Assembly (NCBI GenBank): GCA_016297895.1
Contig: JAEDFS010000003.1
Coordinates: 1-64,000, forward strand
Reading direction: 5' to 3'
Length of the DNA: 64,000 nt
Source: Marvinbryantia sp.
GTDB taxonomy: Bacteria; Bacillota; Clostridia; Lachnospirales; Lachnospiraceae
Positions 1 to 8,319 of this stretch are shown here, piece by piece. A program made the position numbers and the translations under genes. Each line of letters opens with the position of its first letter. Position 1 is the stretch's first letter. The notes under the pieces are model-generated. The model was not told the DNA's origin. It saw only the letters and a program-made list of their open reading frames with translations, and searched no databases.

Positions 1-89
1 ATGCAACGGCGGTGGTACTGCTTTTGCTGGTAGTGGGAATCAACAGTCTGTCCGGACTGGCAGCCAGGAAGCTGTCCAGCCTGAAGTAA
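1..89 (+). CDS. pstA: Phosphate ABC transporter permease PstA, C-terminal end (partial)
   Basis: Only the last 28 codons are present; the reading frame begins at base 3 and ends with TAA at 87-89. The residues form one hydrophobic helix ([17 protein letters not shown]) followed by a basic tail (ARKLSSLK), the usual ending of PstA, an inner-membrane subunit of the high-affinity phosphate importer. The identification rests mainly on its position 20 bases before pstB, since pstA precedes pstB in almost all pst operons. The gene is cut by the left edge of the window. Confidence 0.8.
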   Translation, partial: ATAVVLLLLVVGINSLSGLAARKLSSLK

Positions 90-109
90 GGAATAGAAAG
101 GGAACCGAC

Positions 110-859
110 ATGAATAAGATAGATATAAAAAATCTGAACCTGCATTATGGAAGCTTTCATGCATTGAAGGACGTAAATATGGAGATCCAGGCCAACCGGA
201 TCACTGCTTTTATCGGCCCTTCCGGCTGCGGAAAGTCCACACTTCTCAAATCCTTAAACAGGATGAATGACCTGGTGGAAGGATGCCGGATCGAGGGAGA
301 TGTTCTGCTGGACGGCGAAGATATTTACGGAGATATGGATGTAAACCTTCTTCGCAAACGGGTAGGGATGGTATTTCAGAAACCGAATCCATTTCCCATG
401 AGCATTTATGACAACATTGCTTACGGACCAAGGACTCACGGGATCCGTTCCAAAGCAAAGCTGGACGAGATCGTGGAAAAATCTCTCAGGGATGCAGCAA
501 TCTGGGATGAAACGAAAGATCGCCTGAAAAAGAGTGCTCTGGGAATGTCCGGAGGACAGCAGCAGAGACTTTGTATTGCCAGAGCTCTGGCAGTGGAGCC
601 GGAGGTGCTTCTGATGGATGAGCCTACATCGGCACTGGATCCTATTTCCACATCCAGAATCGAGGATCTGGCCATGGAACTGAAGGACCGCTACACCATC
701 GTAATCGTTACACATAACATGCAGCAGGCCGTGCGTATTTCGGATGATACTGCATTTTTCCTTCTGGGAGAAATGGTGGAATTCGGAGATACTCAGCAGT
801 TGTTCTCGAAACCCTTTGATAAGCGGACTGAGGATTATATTACAGGAAGGTTTGGATGA
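110..859 (+). CDS. pstB: Phosphate ABC transporter ATP-binding protein PstB
   Basis: ATPase that powers phosphate uptake through PstC/PstA at the cytoplasmic membrane. At 249 residues it has the family's length. Visible motifs in order: Walker [10 protein letters not shown] (36-44), Q-loop Q90 in the PstB-typical VFQKPNPFP, signature MSGGQQQR (146-153), Walker B VLLMDEP (166-172), D-loop SALD, and the switch histidine in VTHNMQQA (H202). The start has a purine-rich site (AGAAAGGGAA) just upstream. It sits between pstA and phoU in the standard order, and the next gene starts one base after its stop, so translation is probably coupled. Confidence 0.98.
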   Translation: MNKIDIKNLNLHYGSFHALKDVNMEIQANRITAFIGPSGCGKSTLLKSLNRMNDLVEGCRIEGDVLLDGEDIYGDMDVNLLRKRVGMVFQKPNPFPMSIYDNIAYGPRTHGIRSKAKLDEIVEKSLRDAAIWDETKDRLKKSALGMSGGQQQRLCIARALAVEPEVLLMDEPTSALDPISTSRIEDLAMELKDRYTIVIVTHNMQQAVRISDDTAFFLLGEMVEFGDTQQLFSKPFDKRTEDYITGRFG

Positions 860-860
860 T

Positions 861-1514
861 ATGAGAAACCAATATGAAAAAGAACTGGATACCCTGAATC
901 GTTATATAGAGGAAATGGGCAAAGGAATTACGGAAGCCATTGACGTTGCCATTCGGGCTTTGATGGAAAAAGATGTGGAAAGTGCCAGAAAAACCATTGG
1001 GCATGACAGAGAAGTCAATCATCTGGAAAGGGAGATCGAAAATCTGTGCCTTCGACTTCTGCTTTCTCAGCAGCCGGTAGCTACGGATCTGAGAATGGTG
1101 TCGGCAGCATTAAAGATGGTGACCGACATGGAGCGGATCGGGGATCATGCGGCAGATATCTCGGAGATCACGATTCTGCTGGCAGAGGCAGGCTATCCCA
1201 ACGATCTCTCTATGGTAAAGAAAATGGCAGACGAAGCCATTTTTATGGTAAAAGAAAGCGTTACCGCCTATGTGGAGCGGAATGCAAGCCGGGCTGCGGA
1301 GGTGATTCGTCACGATGATGTGGTGGATCAGTGTTTTGTAGACATTAAAAAGAAGATCATTGAAGAAATCAACCAGAATATCCATAACGGAGAACAGGCA
1401 GCGGATGTGCTGATGATCGTAAAATATCTGGAACGAATCGGAGATCATGCTTCAAATATTGCGGAATGGATCCTTTTTTACATCACAGGGGAACATCCGG
1501 AAGTGACGCTGTAG
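861..1514 (+). CDS. phoU: Phosphate signalling/transport accessory protein PhoU
   Basis: PhoU links the Pst transporter to the PhoR kinase and represses the Pho response when phosphate is plentiful. I chose ATG at 861: it has an AGGAAGG site 9 bases upstream, follows the pstB stop by one base, and gives 217 residues, the usual size; a longer in-frame extension would overlap pstB. Two PhoU repeats are visible, each with the metal-binding signature ERIGDHA (near residues 79-85 and 186-192). The protein is all-helical and cytoplasmic. Regulation should follow the pst operon. Confidence 0.97.
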   Translation: MRNQYEKELDTLNRYIEEMGKGITEAIDVAIRALMEKDVESARKTIGHDREVNHLEREIENLCLRLLLSQQPVATDLRMVSAALKMVTDMERIGDHAADISEITILLAEAGYPNDLSMVKKMADEAIFMVKESVTAYVERNASRAAEVIRHDDVVDQCFVDIKKKIIEEINQNIHNGEQAADVLMIVKYLERIGDHASNIAEWILFYITGEHPEVTL

Positions 1515-1535
1515 AACCGGGAAAGGGAGGATCAG

Positions 1536-1748
1536 ATGAAGCAGAAAAGGGAACTTATACAGAAAAAACAGGGACTGTCTGGCCGCCCGATGGTCATTCT
1601 CGTGTCATTGACAGGCTGTGCAGCCGGAGCTGTCATAGGACTGCTGGGAGAGGCGGCGATTGATTTGACAGGTCTGGTACCGTGTCTGGCAGGAATTGGA
1701 ATGCTGGTGGGATATCTGGCGTCATGTGTGAGAATCATCAACAGATAA
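1536..1748 (+). CDS. Small hypothetical two-helix membrane protein
   Basis: Seventy residues with a good ribosome site (AAAGGGAGG) 6-7 bases before ATG. The first 17 residues are basic and polar; two hydrophobic segments follow (about 18-39, VILVSLTGCAAGAVIGLL, and 46-64, LVPCLAGIGMLVGYLA). I recognise no family. It is the last gene of the pst-phoU transcript, 21 bases after phoU and directly followed by an intrinsic terminator, so it is probably co-expressed under phosphate limitation. A role in phosphate uptake is only guilt by association. Confidence 0.6.
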   Translation: MKQKRELIQKKQGLSGRPMVILVSLTGCAAGAVIGLLGEAAIDLTGLVPCLAGIGMLVGYLASCVRIINR

Positions 1749-1777
1749 GACGGGGGAGCGCAGCTCTCCCGTTTTTT
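1749..1777 (+). terminator. Intrinsic terminator of the pst-phoU operon
   Basis: ACGGGGGAGC / GCTCTCCCGT form a near-perfect GC-rich stem around a GCA loop at 1750-1772 followed by a run of six Ts. It starts immediately after the stop of the small membrane protein gene. Confidence 0.9.
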
Positions 1778-1801
1778 GAATAAAAGACATTATACAAGAA
1801 C

Positions 1802-1856
1802 TTTACGATGCATTTACATTTGGATGATATTACATTTTACATTATCTTGTTATGAT
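1802..1856 (+). promoter_or_regulatory. Pho-box-like promoter of the alkaline phosphatase gene
   Basis: TTTACG (1802), TTTACA (1813) and TTTACA (1836) lie with 11- and 23-base steps, with an extra ATTACA at 1829, upstream of a TATGAT -10-like box at 1851-1856. Bacillus PhoP binds direct TT(A/C/T)ACA repeats spaced about 11 bases, so this reads as a PhoP-dependent promoter without a usual -35 box. A very similar arrangement precedes the Na/Pi symporter at 47798, and a PhoP/PhoR-like pair is encoded at 49717-51704. Confidence 0.65.
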
Positions 1857-1904
1857 ATCTTCTGTAAGAAATGAAATACAGTTCATTCAGAACAGGAGGA
1901 CATT

Positions 1905-3395
1905 ATGAAAAGAAAACAGGTTATGGCAATGTTATTATCCCTTTGCATGGCAGCAGGTACGCTGGCAGCTGCACCGGCAGTAAGTGCAAGTGCAGAAGGA
2001 AACGCACCGAAATACATCTTTTTGTTCATCGGTGACGGAATGAGTTTCCCGCAGATCCAGACAACAGCAGATTATCTGGGAACCACAGCAAGCGACGGCG
2101 GAGTGGAGAGCGCAAACCTTTCATTTATGGAGTTTCCGGTAGTAGGAAGCGCTCAGACTTATGACAGCACATCCTTTGCTCCGGATTCCGCATCTACGGC
2201 AACATCCATTGCAACCGGCAACAAGACTTACAGCGGAACCATCAACATGGATACCACGATGACCATTCCTTTTGAGACCATTTCTGAAAAGCTGAAAGCT
2301 CAGAAGGATTATAAGATCGGCGTGGTGACAACGGTAAACTTAAATCATGCGACACCGGCAGCATTTTATGCACATCAGGCATCCAGAAAGAATTACTACG
2401 ACATTTCCATGGAAATGGTGGAGAGCGGATTTGATTATTTTGCCGGCGGCGGTCTGCTGGATGTGGAAGGAAAAGAAGACGATCCGAAAGAAAATGCTTA
2501 TACCGTAGCAGAAAATGCAGGATACAAGGTGATTCAGACTCAGGCAGAAGCAGAAGCACTGACAGCAGAGGATGGCAAGGCCATTATTGTTGCAGAGACG
2601 CTTGCGGATGGAGATGCCATGTCCTATGATCTGGATACAGCAGAGAGTGAGTGGACCCTGAAAGATTATGTGGACAAGGGAATCGAAGTTCTGAATAATG
2701 ACACCGGATTTTTCATGATGGTAGAGGGCGGCAAGATCGACTGGGCATGCCATGCCAACGATGCAGGATCTACCGTAGCCGATACAAAAGCACTTTCTGA
2801 TGCAGTGGCATCTGCAGTAGAATTTTACAATGAGCATCCGGATGAGACACTGATCCTGGTAACCGGTGACCATGAGACCGGTGGTCTGACGATCGGATAT
2901 GCAGGTACAGACTACGATACTTATCTTACCAATCTGACCAACCAGAAGATCTCCTATGCAAAATTTGATTCTGATTATGTAGCAGGCTACAAAGAGAATC
3001 AGACACCGTTTGAGGATGTACTGAAGGATATCAAAGAGAACTTCGGTCTGATGACAAAGGATGATCCGGACGCTACAGAAGATTCCAAACTGGTACTGAC
3101 AGACTATGAATATAGCCTTCTGGAGGCAGCATACAACAGAACCCTGGAGATCGGCGGAAGCTCCAAAGACGAAATGTCTCAGGATGAGTACATAATGTAC
3201 GGAACCTATGAGCCGCTGAGTGTGACGATCACACATATTCTGAACAACAAATCCGGTATCAATTTTGCTTCCTATGCACATACAGGTCTTCCGGTTCCCG
3301 TATTTGCTCTGGGTGCAGGACAGGAACTCTTCGAGGGTTACTATGACAATACCGAAATCTACTTCAACATGGCTGAGCTTACAGGAGTAGAATAA
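1905..3395 (+). CDS. Secreted alkaline phosphatase
   Basis: Hydrolyses phosphomonoesters outside the cell to release phosphate. The 496-residue product begins with a signal peptide (basic start, hydrophobic stretch, cleavage probably after VSASA near 30). Metal and catalytic motifs of the PhoA fold are visible: GDGMS (43-47, metal Asp), PDSAS (93-97) with the nucleophile Ser95 within D-S-A, GKIDWACHAND in the middle and GDHETGG (metal His) near 322-328. An AGGAGGA site precedes ATG. It lies downstream of the pst operon and behind a Pho-box-like promoter, which fits phosphate-starvation control. The following gene begins three bases after its stop. Confidence 0.95.
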   Translation: MKRKQVMAMLLSLCMAAGTLAAAPAVSASAEGNAPKYIFLFIGDGMSFPQIQTTADYLGTTASDGGVESANLSFMEFPVVGSAQTYDSTSFAPDSASTATSIATGNKTYSGTINMDTTMTIPFETISEKLKAQKDYKIGVVTTVNLNHATPAAFYAHQASRKNYYDISMEMVESGFDYFAGGGLLDVEGKEDDPKENAYTVAENAGYKVIQTQAEAEALTAEDGKAIIVAETLADGDAMSYDLDTAESEWTLKDYVDKGIEVLNNDTGFFMMVEGGKIDWACHANDAGSTVADTKALSDAVASAVEFYNEHPDETLILVTGDHETGGLTIGYAGTDYDTYLTNLTNQKISYAKFDSDYVAGYKENQTPFEDVLKDIKENFGLMTKDDPDATEDSKLVLTDYEYSLLEAAYNRTLEIGGSSKDEMSQDEYIMYGTYEPLSVTITHILNNKSGINFASYAHTGLPVPVFALGAGQELFEGYYDNTEIYFNMAELTGVE

Positions 3396-3398
3396 TCA

Positions 3399-4538
3399 TT
3401 GAGACAGAAATTAAAAAGCATCACCTGTCTTCGCTGTCAGTTCCCGGTACTTTTGTGCCTGGTGCTGACAGCGGTTCTTTTATGGATCCCAACCGGATTC
3501 GAAGATGCAGTGATCTATAAAGGAACCGAACGATGCAGTGCTGTGGTGCTGGAGACAGATGAGAGCAGAGTAATCAGTACCGGGCTGATCAAATCCGGGG
3601 AACAGACCTGTAAGGTCCGATTTGAGGGCGGAATGTTTGATGGACAGGAAGCAGAAGGGTTTAATATGCTGACAGGTTCCCTTCAAACGGATAAACTGTT
3701 TCAGCCGGGTGACAGAGCGCTGGTTGTCATTACCCATAAAGACGGAGAGATCATTTCCGTAAATATGATCGACCATTACCGGCTTCACAAGGAGTGGATC
3801 CTGGCAGGCTGTTTCGTGCTGTTCCTTTTTTTGTTTGCCGGATGGAGCGGGATCCGGGCCATCTTATCTTTTGTGGTGACGGTGCTTACCATATGGAAGA
3901 TTCTGGTACCCTGCTATCTGAAAGGAATGAATCCGGTACTTCTGGGACTGGCAATTGTCCTGGGGCTGACTATCCTGATCATCACGCTGGTGTACGGATT
4001 TGACCGCAGAGCATTTTCTGCAGTGAGCGGGTCTTTCTTAGGAATTCTGACTACCTGTGTGCTGGGAATCGTCTTCACAAATGCATTTCAGATCCACGGA
4101 GCCATCATGGATAACTCCGAGAGCCTTTTGTACAGCGGCTATGAGTATCTGAATCTGACACAGATCTTTATGGCAAGTATTTTTATCGGCGCATCCGGAG
4201 CGGTGATGGATCTGGCCGTGGACATCACTTCGGCAGTTTATGAAGTGGTGCAGAAAAAGCCGGACATTTCCAGACGGGAAGCCATCGGTTCCGGAATGGC
4301 TGTGGGCCGTGCAGCTATGGGAACCATGACAACGACGCTGCTGCTGGCCTATTCCGGCGGAAGCATTGCCCTTTTGATGGTGTTCATGGCACAGGGGACG
4401 CCGCTTGACAATATTTTAAACTATAAATATATCGCTTCGGAGATCCTGGATACCCTGGTGGGCAGCTTCGGGCTGGTGACGGTGGCTCCCTTTACTGCGC
4501 TGACCAGCGGAATCGTGCTGGCGAGAAGAAAAAAGTGA
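3399..4538 (+). CDS. YibE/F family membrane protein
   Basis: A 379-residue polytopic membrane protein starting at TTG, with AGGAG about 12 bases upstream inside the end of the phosphatase gene. Residues about 15-33 form a first helix, 35-125 an extracytoplasmic domain, and from about 131 onward seven or so helices follow. The conserved YibE/F block is seen in the segments SIFIGASGAVMDLAVDI and GRAAMGTMTTTLLLAYSGGS. The family's function is not established. Tight coupling to the phosphatase suggests a shared transcript, perhaps part of the phosphate response, which is inference. Confidence 0.85.
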   Translation: MRQKLKSITCLRCQFPVLLCLVLTAVLLWIPTGFEDAVIYKGTERCSAVVLETDESRVISTGLIKSGEQTCKVRFEGGMFDGQEAEGFNMLTGSLQTDKLFQPGDRALVVITHKDGEIISVNMIDHYRLHKEWILAGCFVLFLFLFAGWSGIRAILSFVVTVLTIWKILVPCYLKGMNPVLLGLAIVLGLTILIITLVYGFDRRAFSAVSGSFLGILTTCVLGIVFTNAFQIHGAIMDNSESLLYSGYEYLNLTQIFMASIFIGASGAVMDLAVDITSAVYEVVQKKPDISRREAIGSGMAVGRAAMGTMTTTLLLAYSGGSIALLMVFMAQGTPLDNILNYKYIASEILDTLVGSFGLVTVAPFTALTSGIVLARRKK

Positions 4539-4581
4539 AAACAGGTATATTTTTCTGTCCATTACAGATACTTTATCTCAG

Positions 4582-4604
4582 CAAGAATGCCGGTGGCATT
4601 CTTG
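4582..4604 (+). terminator. Hairpin after the YibE/F gene, possible weak terminator
   Basis: CAAGAATGCC and GGCATTCTTG form a perfect 10-bp stem with a three-base loop. It is followed by AATAAAAAC and not by a T-run, so it may attenuate or protect RNA ends more than terminate on this strand. Confidence 0.5.
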
Positions 4605-4632
4605 AATAAAAACAGGTGTTGGAGGCAGAAAA

Positions 4633-5067
4633 ATGATAGAAGACGATACGATCAAATTATTGAGAGAATGTGATGCCGGCGTAAAAATGGGAATCTCATC
4701 GATTAATGAAGTACTTGGGGAAGTGAAAGATCAGGAATTGTCCCGAATTTTAAAAAGCAGCCGGGATGCACATGAGAGACTGGACAGGGAAGTGAATCAG
4801 ATCCTGCAGCAATATCAGGATGAAGGGAAAGAGCCGTCGGCAGTGGCCCAGGGAATGTCCTGGATGAAGACCAGCATGAAGATGGCAATGGATAAATCAG
4901 ACAGAACGGTGGCAGATCTGATGACGGACGGATGCAATATGGGCATCAAATCCTTAAGAAAGTACAGGAATCAGTATCCGGCTGCAGAGCAGAGGGTAAG
5001 AGACCTGACAGACCGGCTGATCGCACTGGAAGAAAATATGGTGACGGATATGCGGGCGTATCTGTAA
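4633..5067 (+). CDS. DUF2383-like ferritin-fold helical protein
   Basis: A 144-residue soluble, wholly helical protein with a strong TTGGAGG site before ATG. It begins with DDTIKLLRECDAGVKMG and holds repeated heptad-like helices with many charged residues and paired methionines (MSWMKTSMKMAMDKS). The pattern resembles the ferritin-like DUF2383 group of Firmicutes, whose role is unknown; some relatives are linked to stress or sporulation. No clear di-iron EXXH pair was seen. It appears to be a single-gene unit between a hairpin upstream and a convergent terminator downstream. Confidence 0.6.
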   Translation: MIEDDTIKLLRECDAGVKMGISSINEVLGEVKDQELSRILKSSRDAHERLDREVNQILQQYQDEGKEPSAVAQGMSWMKTSMKMAMDKSDRTVADLMTDGCNMGIKSLRKYRNQYPAAEQRVRDLTDRLIALEENMVTDMRAYL

Positions 5068-5073
5068 AGAGAG

Positions 5074-5098
5074 AATGCCGCCATGGCATCCTCTTCTA
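5074..5098. terminator. Hairpin between convergent genes
   Basis: An imperfect inverted repeat (ATGCC / GGCAT core with flanking GAG..CTC) lies between the stop at 5067 and the convergent MATE stop at 5096, followed on the plus strand by a T-rich stretch (TTCTATTTATATTCTTTT). It probably ends the plus-strand transcript and perhaps both. Confidence 0.5.
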
Positions 5099-6448
5099 TT
5101 TATATTCTTTTGTAATATTTTTCATCCACTGAAAGGATCGATAATGCCGGATCACCCAGGGCCACTTTGCAAATTCGTCGGTGCAGAGCAGGAAATAAAC
5201 GACCATGGGAGGCAGCTTTAAAAGGAAGGCCACAATAAATCCCATGGGAACGGCATAAGCCCACATATCAATGGTGTCGCAGATGAAACCGAAGCGGCTG
5301 TCACCACCGGCACGGAATACCCCGGCGATCAGAGTGGTATTGACGGCAATACCAAGGACATAGTAGGTGTTGATCAACAGCATGTATTTCAGGTACTGAA
5401 GTGCCTTAGGGGTAAGGTCTGCATAACCAAGAACAAAGGGGGATGCCGCAAGAATCAGAAGTCCGCCAAGGATGCCGGTCGCTACCGTAAGCTTCATGTA
5501 GCGTCCGGCGTCTTTTTTTGCTGCGTCCATTTCATTCTGTCCGATCAGCTTGCCAAGCCATATGGTGGAGGAGTTGGCCAGACCGAAGCTGAGAACCGTA
5601 GCGAAGTTGCGTACGACCACCACGATGGAATTGGCAGCCACCATATCACTTCCCAGATGTCCAAGAATGACAGAGTACATGGAAAAGCCCACACTCCACG
5701 ACAGGTCATTTCCCAGCGCAGGGAGGGACAGATGTACAAAATCAGAAAACAGGATCCGGTTGTGCCGGAAGATGCAGGAAAAACGAAGCTTCACATCTGG
5801 AGAACGTATGGATACCAGAAAACAGGCGGCCAGTTGAATTCCTCTGGAAATGCTGGTAGCCAGGGCAACGCCGGTCACGCCAAGCTTTGGCGCACCGAAA
5901 AGTCCGAAGATAAAAACCGCATTTAAGCCTACATTCAGCGCCAGAGCCAGGGTACTGAGAAGAGTACTGATGGTCACCCGCTCCACACTTCGAAGACAAG
6001 CCAGGTATGCCTCAGAGATTCCCCAGAACAGGTAGCTGAAGCTGACCAGCCGAAGGTAACCGGTTCCAAGCTCAATCAGCTCCGGATCATTGGTGAAGAG
6101 GGTCATCATAGGTCCCGGGATGAGCTGGGCAGCCAGGAAGAAAAGGACGGAACAGATCAGGACAAAGCGAAGGGCAATGCCCTGGATCAGTTCAATGGCA
6201 TGAAGATCCTTTTTTCCCCAGTACTGGGCACTGAGCATGGTGATTCCGGTGCCCAGACCGAAGAAGATCATAAACAACACACCGGAATACTGGGTAGCCA
6301 GGGAGACGGAAGAAATAGCCGACTGACCGACACTGTTGAGCATGATCACATCGGCAGAGCTGACCATGGCACTTAACAGGTTCTGCACCACAATGGGCAG
6401 AGTCAGCGCAAAAATCTGCCGGTAAAAGGTTTTGGAAGATGTGTTCAT
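5096..6448 (-). CDS. MATE family multidrug/toxin efflux transporter
   Basis: A 450-residue integral membrane protein with the twelve-helix layout of two MATE repeats. The N-terminus carries the MATE hallmark FALTLPIVVQNLLSAMVSSA, and the centre has helices with LGTGITMLSAQYWGKKD. The family exports cationic drugs or metabolites using Na+ or H+ gradients; the substrate cannot be read here. It follows the histidine phosphatase gene on the same strand with a 33-base gap, so both may share a transcript. Confidence 0.92.
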   Translation of the reverse strand: MNTSSKTFYRQIFALTLPIVVQNLLSAMVSSADVIMLNSVGQSAISSVSLATQYSGVLFMIFFGLGTGITMLSAQYWGKKDLHAIELIQGIALRFVLICSVLFFLAAQLIPGPMMTLFTNDPELIELGTGYLRLVSFSYLFWGISEAYLACLRSVERVTISTLLSTLALALNVGLNAVFIFGLFGAPKLGVTGVALATSISRGIQLAACFLVSIRSPDVKLRFSCIFRHNRILFSDFVHLSLPALGNDLSWSVGFSMYSVILGHLGSDMVAANSIVVVVRNFATVLSFGLANSSTIWLGKLIGQNEMDAAKKDAGRYMKLTVATGILGGLLILAASPFVLGYADLTPKALQYLKYMLLINTYYVLGIAVNTTLIAGVFRAGGDSRFGFICDTIDMWAYAVPMGFIVAFLLKLPPMVVYFLLCTDEFAKWPWVIRHYRSFQWMKNITKEYK

Positions 6449-6481
6449 AATTACCTCACTTATATGCTGCTTAGAGCGGTC

Positions 6482-7255
6482 TTAATGACGTTCCGACCAG
6501 TCATCATAAGTTTCACAGAATCTTGCGGAGAAAGAAGGTTCCAGCCCCGCTGCAGAAAGATGGGAAACATCTCCGATCGCTCTGGCCCGAAAATAGGCAA
6601 TGCCTTCTTCCCGTTCTTCTGTGAAAACAGTTGTGACAGAGGTGGGAGTCATTACCGTACCGTGCCACAGCACAAAGGGGGATACGTTCATCAGGTGGGA
6701 GAGCAGCACGCATTCCAGACCGTAATGACAGAAAAAGACAAGGATGTCACGGTTTGGTTTCACGGCTCTATAGTAATTGCCGCAACGCACATAGCCGTGC
6801 TCCGCCAGCAGACGGTCAAAATTTCCGGTCACATAATCGTAGCACTCCACGATATCACTGTGGGCAGCTACTTCGGAATTGCGCCACTCATGGCGGTCAA
6901 AGTATTCCGGGCGACTGGTCCAGTAGGAAGGAAGGGCATCCCAGGTGATCCGGGGAAGAAAGCCATTTTCGTCTTTTCTGGTATCCGGATAGCCTTTCTG
7001 CAGAACTTCGCTGTCCTTCACCAGAAGCTCTGCCGGGAATTCCCTTAACCAGTCACATTCCACAGCTGTACGGTTCAGGGCCTTTAAGGTACAGGAAGCC
7101 GTATCTTTTGCCCGTCCCAGAGGGGACACATAAAAATCCTTCACGTTCAGTTTCAGAAAACGGGGCACCAGAAGCTTTGCCTCTTCCCAGCCCCGTTCAG
7201 TCAGGGTATCATGTTCATAATCCGGGTCGCCGTGGCGAACGATCATTAATCTCAT
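6482..7255 (-). CDS. Histidine phosphatase (phosphoglycerate mutase-like) family protein
   Basis: The N-terminus MRLMIVRHGDPDY holds the RHG motif with the phosphorylated histidine at residue 8; LTERGWEEAK follows as in the family, YVSPLGRAKDT carries the second arginine, and a further catalytic-type histidine is in VFFCHYG. Length 257 residues. The start has a clear AAGGAG site 8-9 bases upstream. Such broad-specificity enzymes remove phosphate from small metabolites or nucleotides; the substrate is unknown. It is first in a minus-strand pair with the MATE gene and divergent from the polysaccharide locus. Confidence 0.88.
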   Translation of the reverse strand: MRLMIVRHGDPDYEHDTLTERGWEEAKLLVPRFLKLNVKDFYVSPLGRAKDTASCTLKALNRTAVECDWLREFPAELLVKDSEVLQKGYPDTRKDENGFLPRITWDALPSYWTSRPEYFDRHEWRNSEVAAHSDIVECYDYVTGNFDRLLAEHGYVRCGNYYRAVKPNRDILVFFCHYGLECVLLSHLMNVSPFVLWHGTVMTPTSVTTVFTEEREEGIAYFRARAIGDVSHLSAAGLEPSFSARFCETYDDWSERH

Positions 7256-7439
7256 AATGGAAATCTCCTTATAATAGTAATTCTAATAGTAACTTTTTGG
7301 TGATTCGCATTTGTGAACCCGGGCTGTCAAATCATATGGCAGGCCGGAACCTCTTTATATATATCAGAAATAAGAGGGATTTACAAGGAAATTTGAAGAA
7401 GAAGCGGGAAAGCAGAAAACCCCGCTGCAAAGAACTGCC

Positions 7440-7468
7440 TTGTAAAAACACACAGTGTAGTTTATAAT
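7440..7468 (+). promoter_or_regulatory. Promoter of the polysaccharide export/biosynthesis locus
   Basis: TTGTAA (7440-7445), a 17-base spacer and a perfect TATAAT (7463-7468) form a good vegetative promoter 36-40 bases before the first gene. The rest of the divergent region 7256-7440 contains only a weak CCTCTT/AAGAGG inverted repeat (7350-7377) that I cannot assign. Confidence 0.8.
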
Positions 7469-7503
7469 ATATAGAAAAAAGGTTTATAATGAGAGGATAC
7501 ACT

Positions 7504-8298
7504 ATGAATTCGCTTCAAAGCAGAATAAAGACACTGATAAAATATAAAGATCTGGTCCTTGAACTGGTCAGCCGGGATCTGAAGCTGAAGTACCGCAGGA
7601 GCATCCTGGGGTATGTGTGGAGCGTACTGAATCCATTGCTGATCATGCTGGTACTGACTGCAGTGTTCTCCAATCTCTTTAAAAAGAATATCAGTAACTA
7701 TCCGGTATATCTGCTCTGTGGACGTACGCTGTACGATTTTCTGAAGCTGAGTACCAACAATGCCATGAAATCGGTGACGGGAAATGCGCAGCTTCTGAAA
7801 AAAACATATGTACCGCAGTATATTTTTACTCTGGCCAAGGTGACAAGCTGTATGGTAGATACCGTGCTTTCTCTGGGAGCACTTGCTGTGGTCATGGTGA
7901 TCACGGGAGCGAAGTTTTACTGGACGATCCTTCTGTTCCCGGTGGTGATCCTGGAGCTTTATATCTTCTGTTGCGGACTGGGATTTCTGCTGGCGACCCT
8001 TCATGTATTTTTCCGGGATATCCAGTACATTTACAATGCAGTCATGACCGCATGGCTCTATGTGACGCCCATCATTTATTCCCTGGAAAGCATTAACATG
8101 CCGGAGAAACTCAAGTTCCTGGTAAAGACCTTTAACCCGCTGTATTTCTATGTGACCCAGTTCCGGGCCTATGTCTATGAAGGATGTTTTCCCGGAAAAA
8201 TCGTGTTCCTTGGCGGATGGTTCTATGCATTTGCGATGCTGATCGTCGGTGTGGCGGTATTTCAGGCGAAGAAAGACAAATTCGTTTTATATATCTAG
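7504..8298 (+). CDS. ABC-2 type polysaccharide/teichoic acid export permease
   Basis: Membrane half of an ABC exporter for lipid-linked surface polymer (Wzm/TagG type). I chose ATG at 7504 since GAGAGGA lies 7 bases upstream; ATG at 7489 would add five residues and is possible. The product of 264 residues starts with an amphipathic segment and the family motif RDLKLKYRRSILGYVWSVLNP, followed by six hydrophobic helices, ending AKKDKFVLYI. It is 21 bases before its ATPase partner and first in the operon after the promoter at 7440. Confidence 0.93.
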   Translation: MNSLQSRIKTLIKYKDLVLELVSRDLKLKYRRSILGYVWSVLNPLLIMLVLTAVFSNLFKKNISNYPVYLLCGRTLYDFLKLSTNNAMKSVTGNAQLLKKTYVPQYIFTLAKVTSCMVDTVLSLGALAVVMVITGAKFYWTILLFPVVILELYIFCCGLGFLLATLHVFFRDIQYIYNAVMTAWLYVTPIIYSLESINMPEKLKFLVKTFNPLYFYVTQFRAYVYEGCFPGKIVFLGGWFYAFAMLIVGVAVFQAKKDKFVLYI

Positions 8299-8319
8299 CA
8301 GAATGGATGGAGAAAAAAG

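Noticed and set aside
2340..3281. A 313-codon minus-strand frame over the alkaline phosphatase gene
   Set aside because: Antisense shadow; cysteine- and isoleucine-rich composition, no family features.
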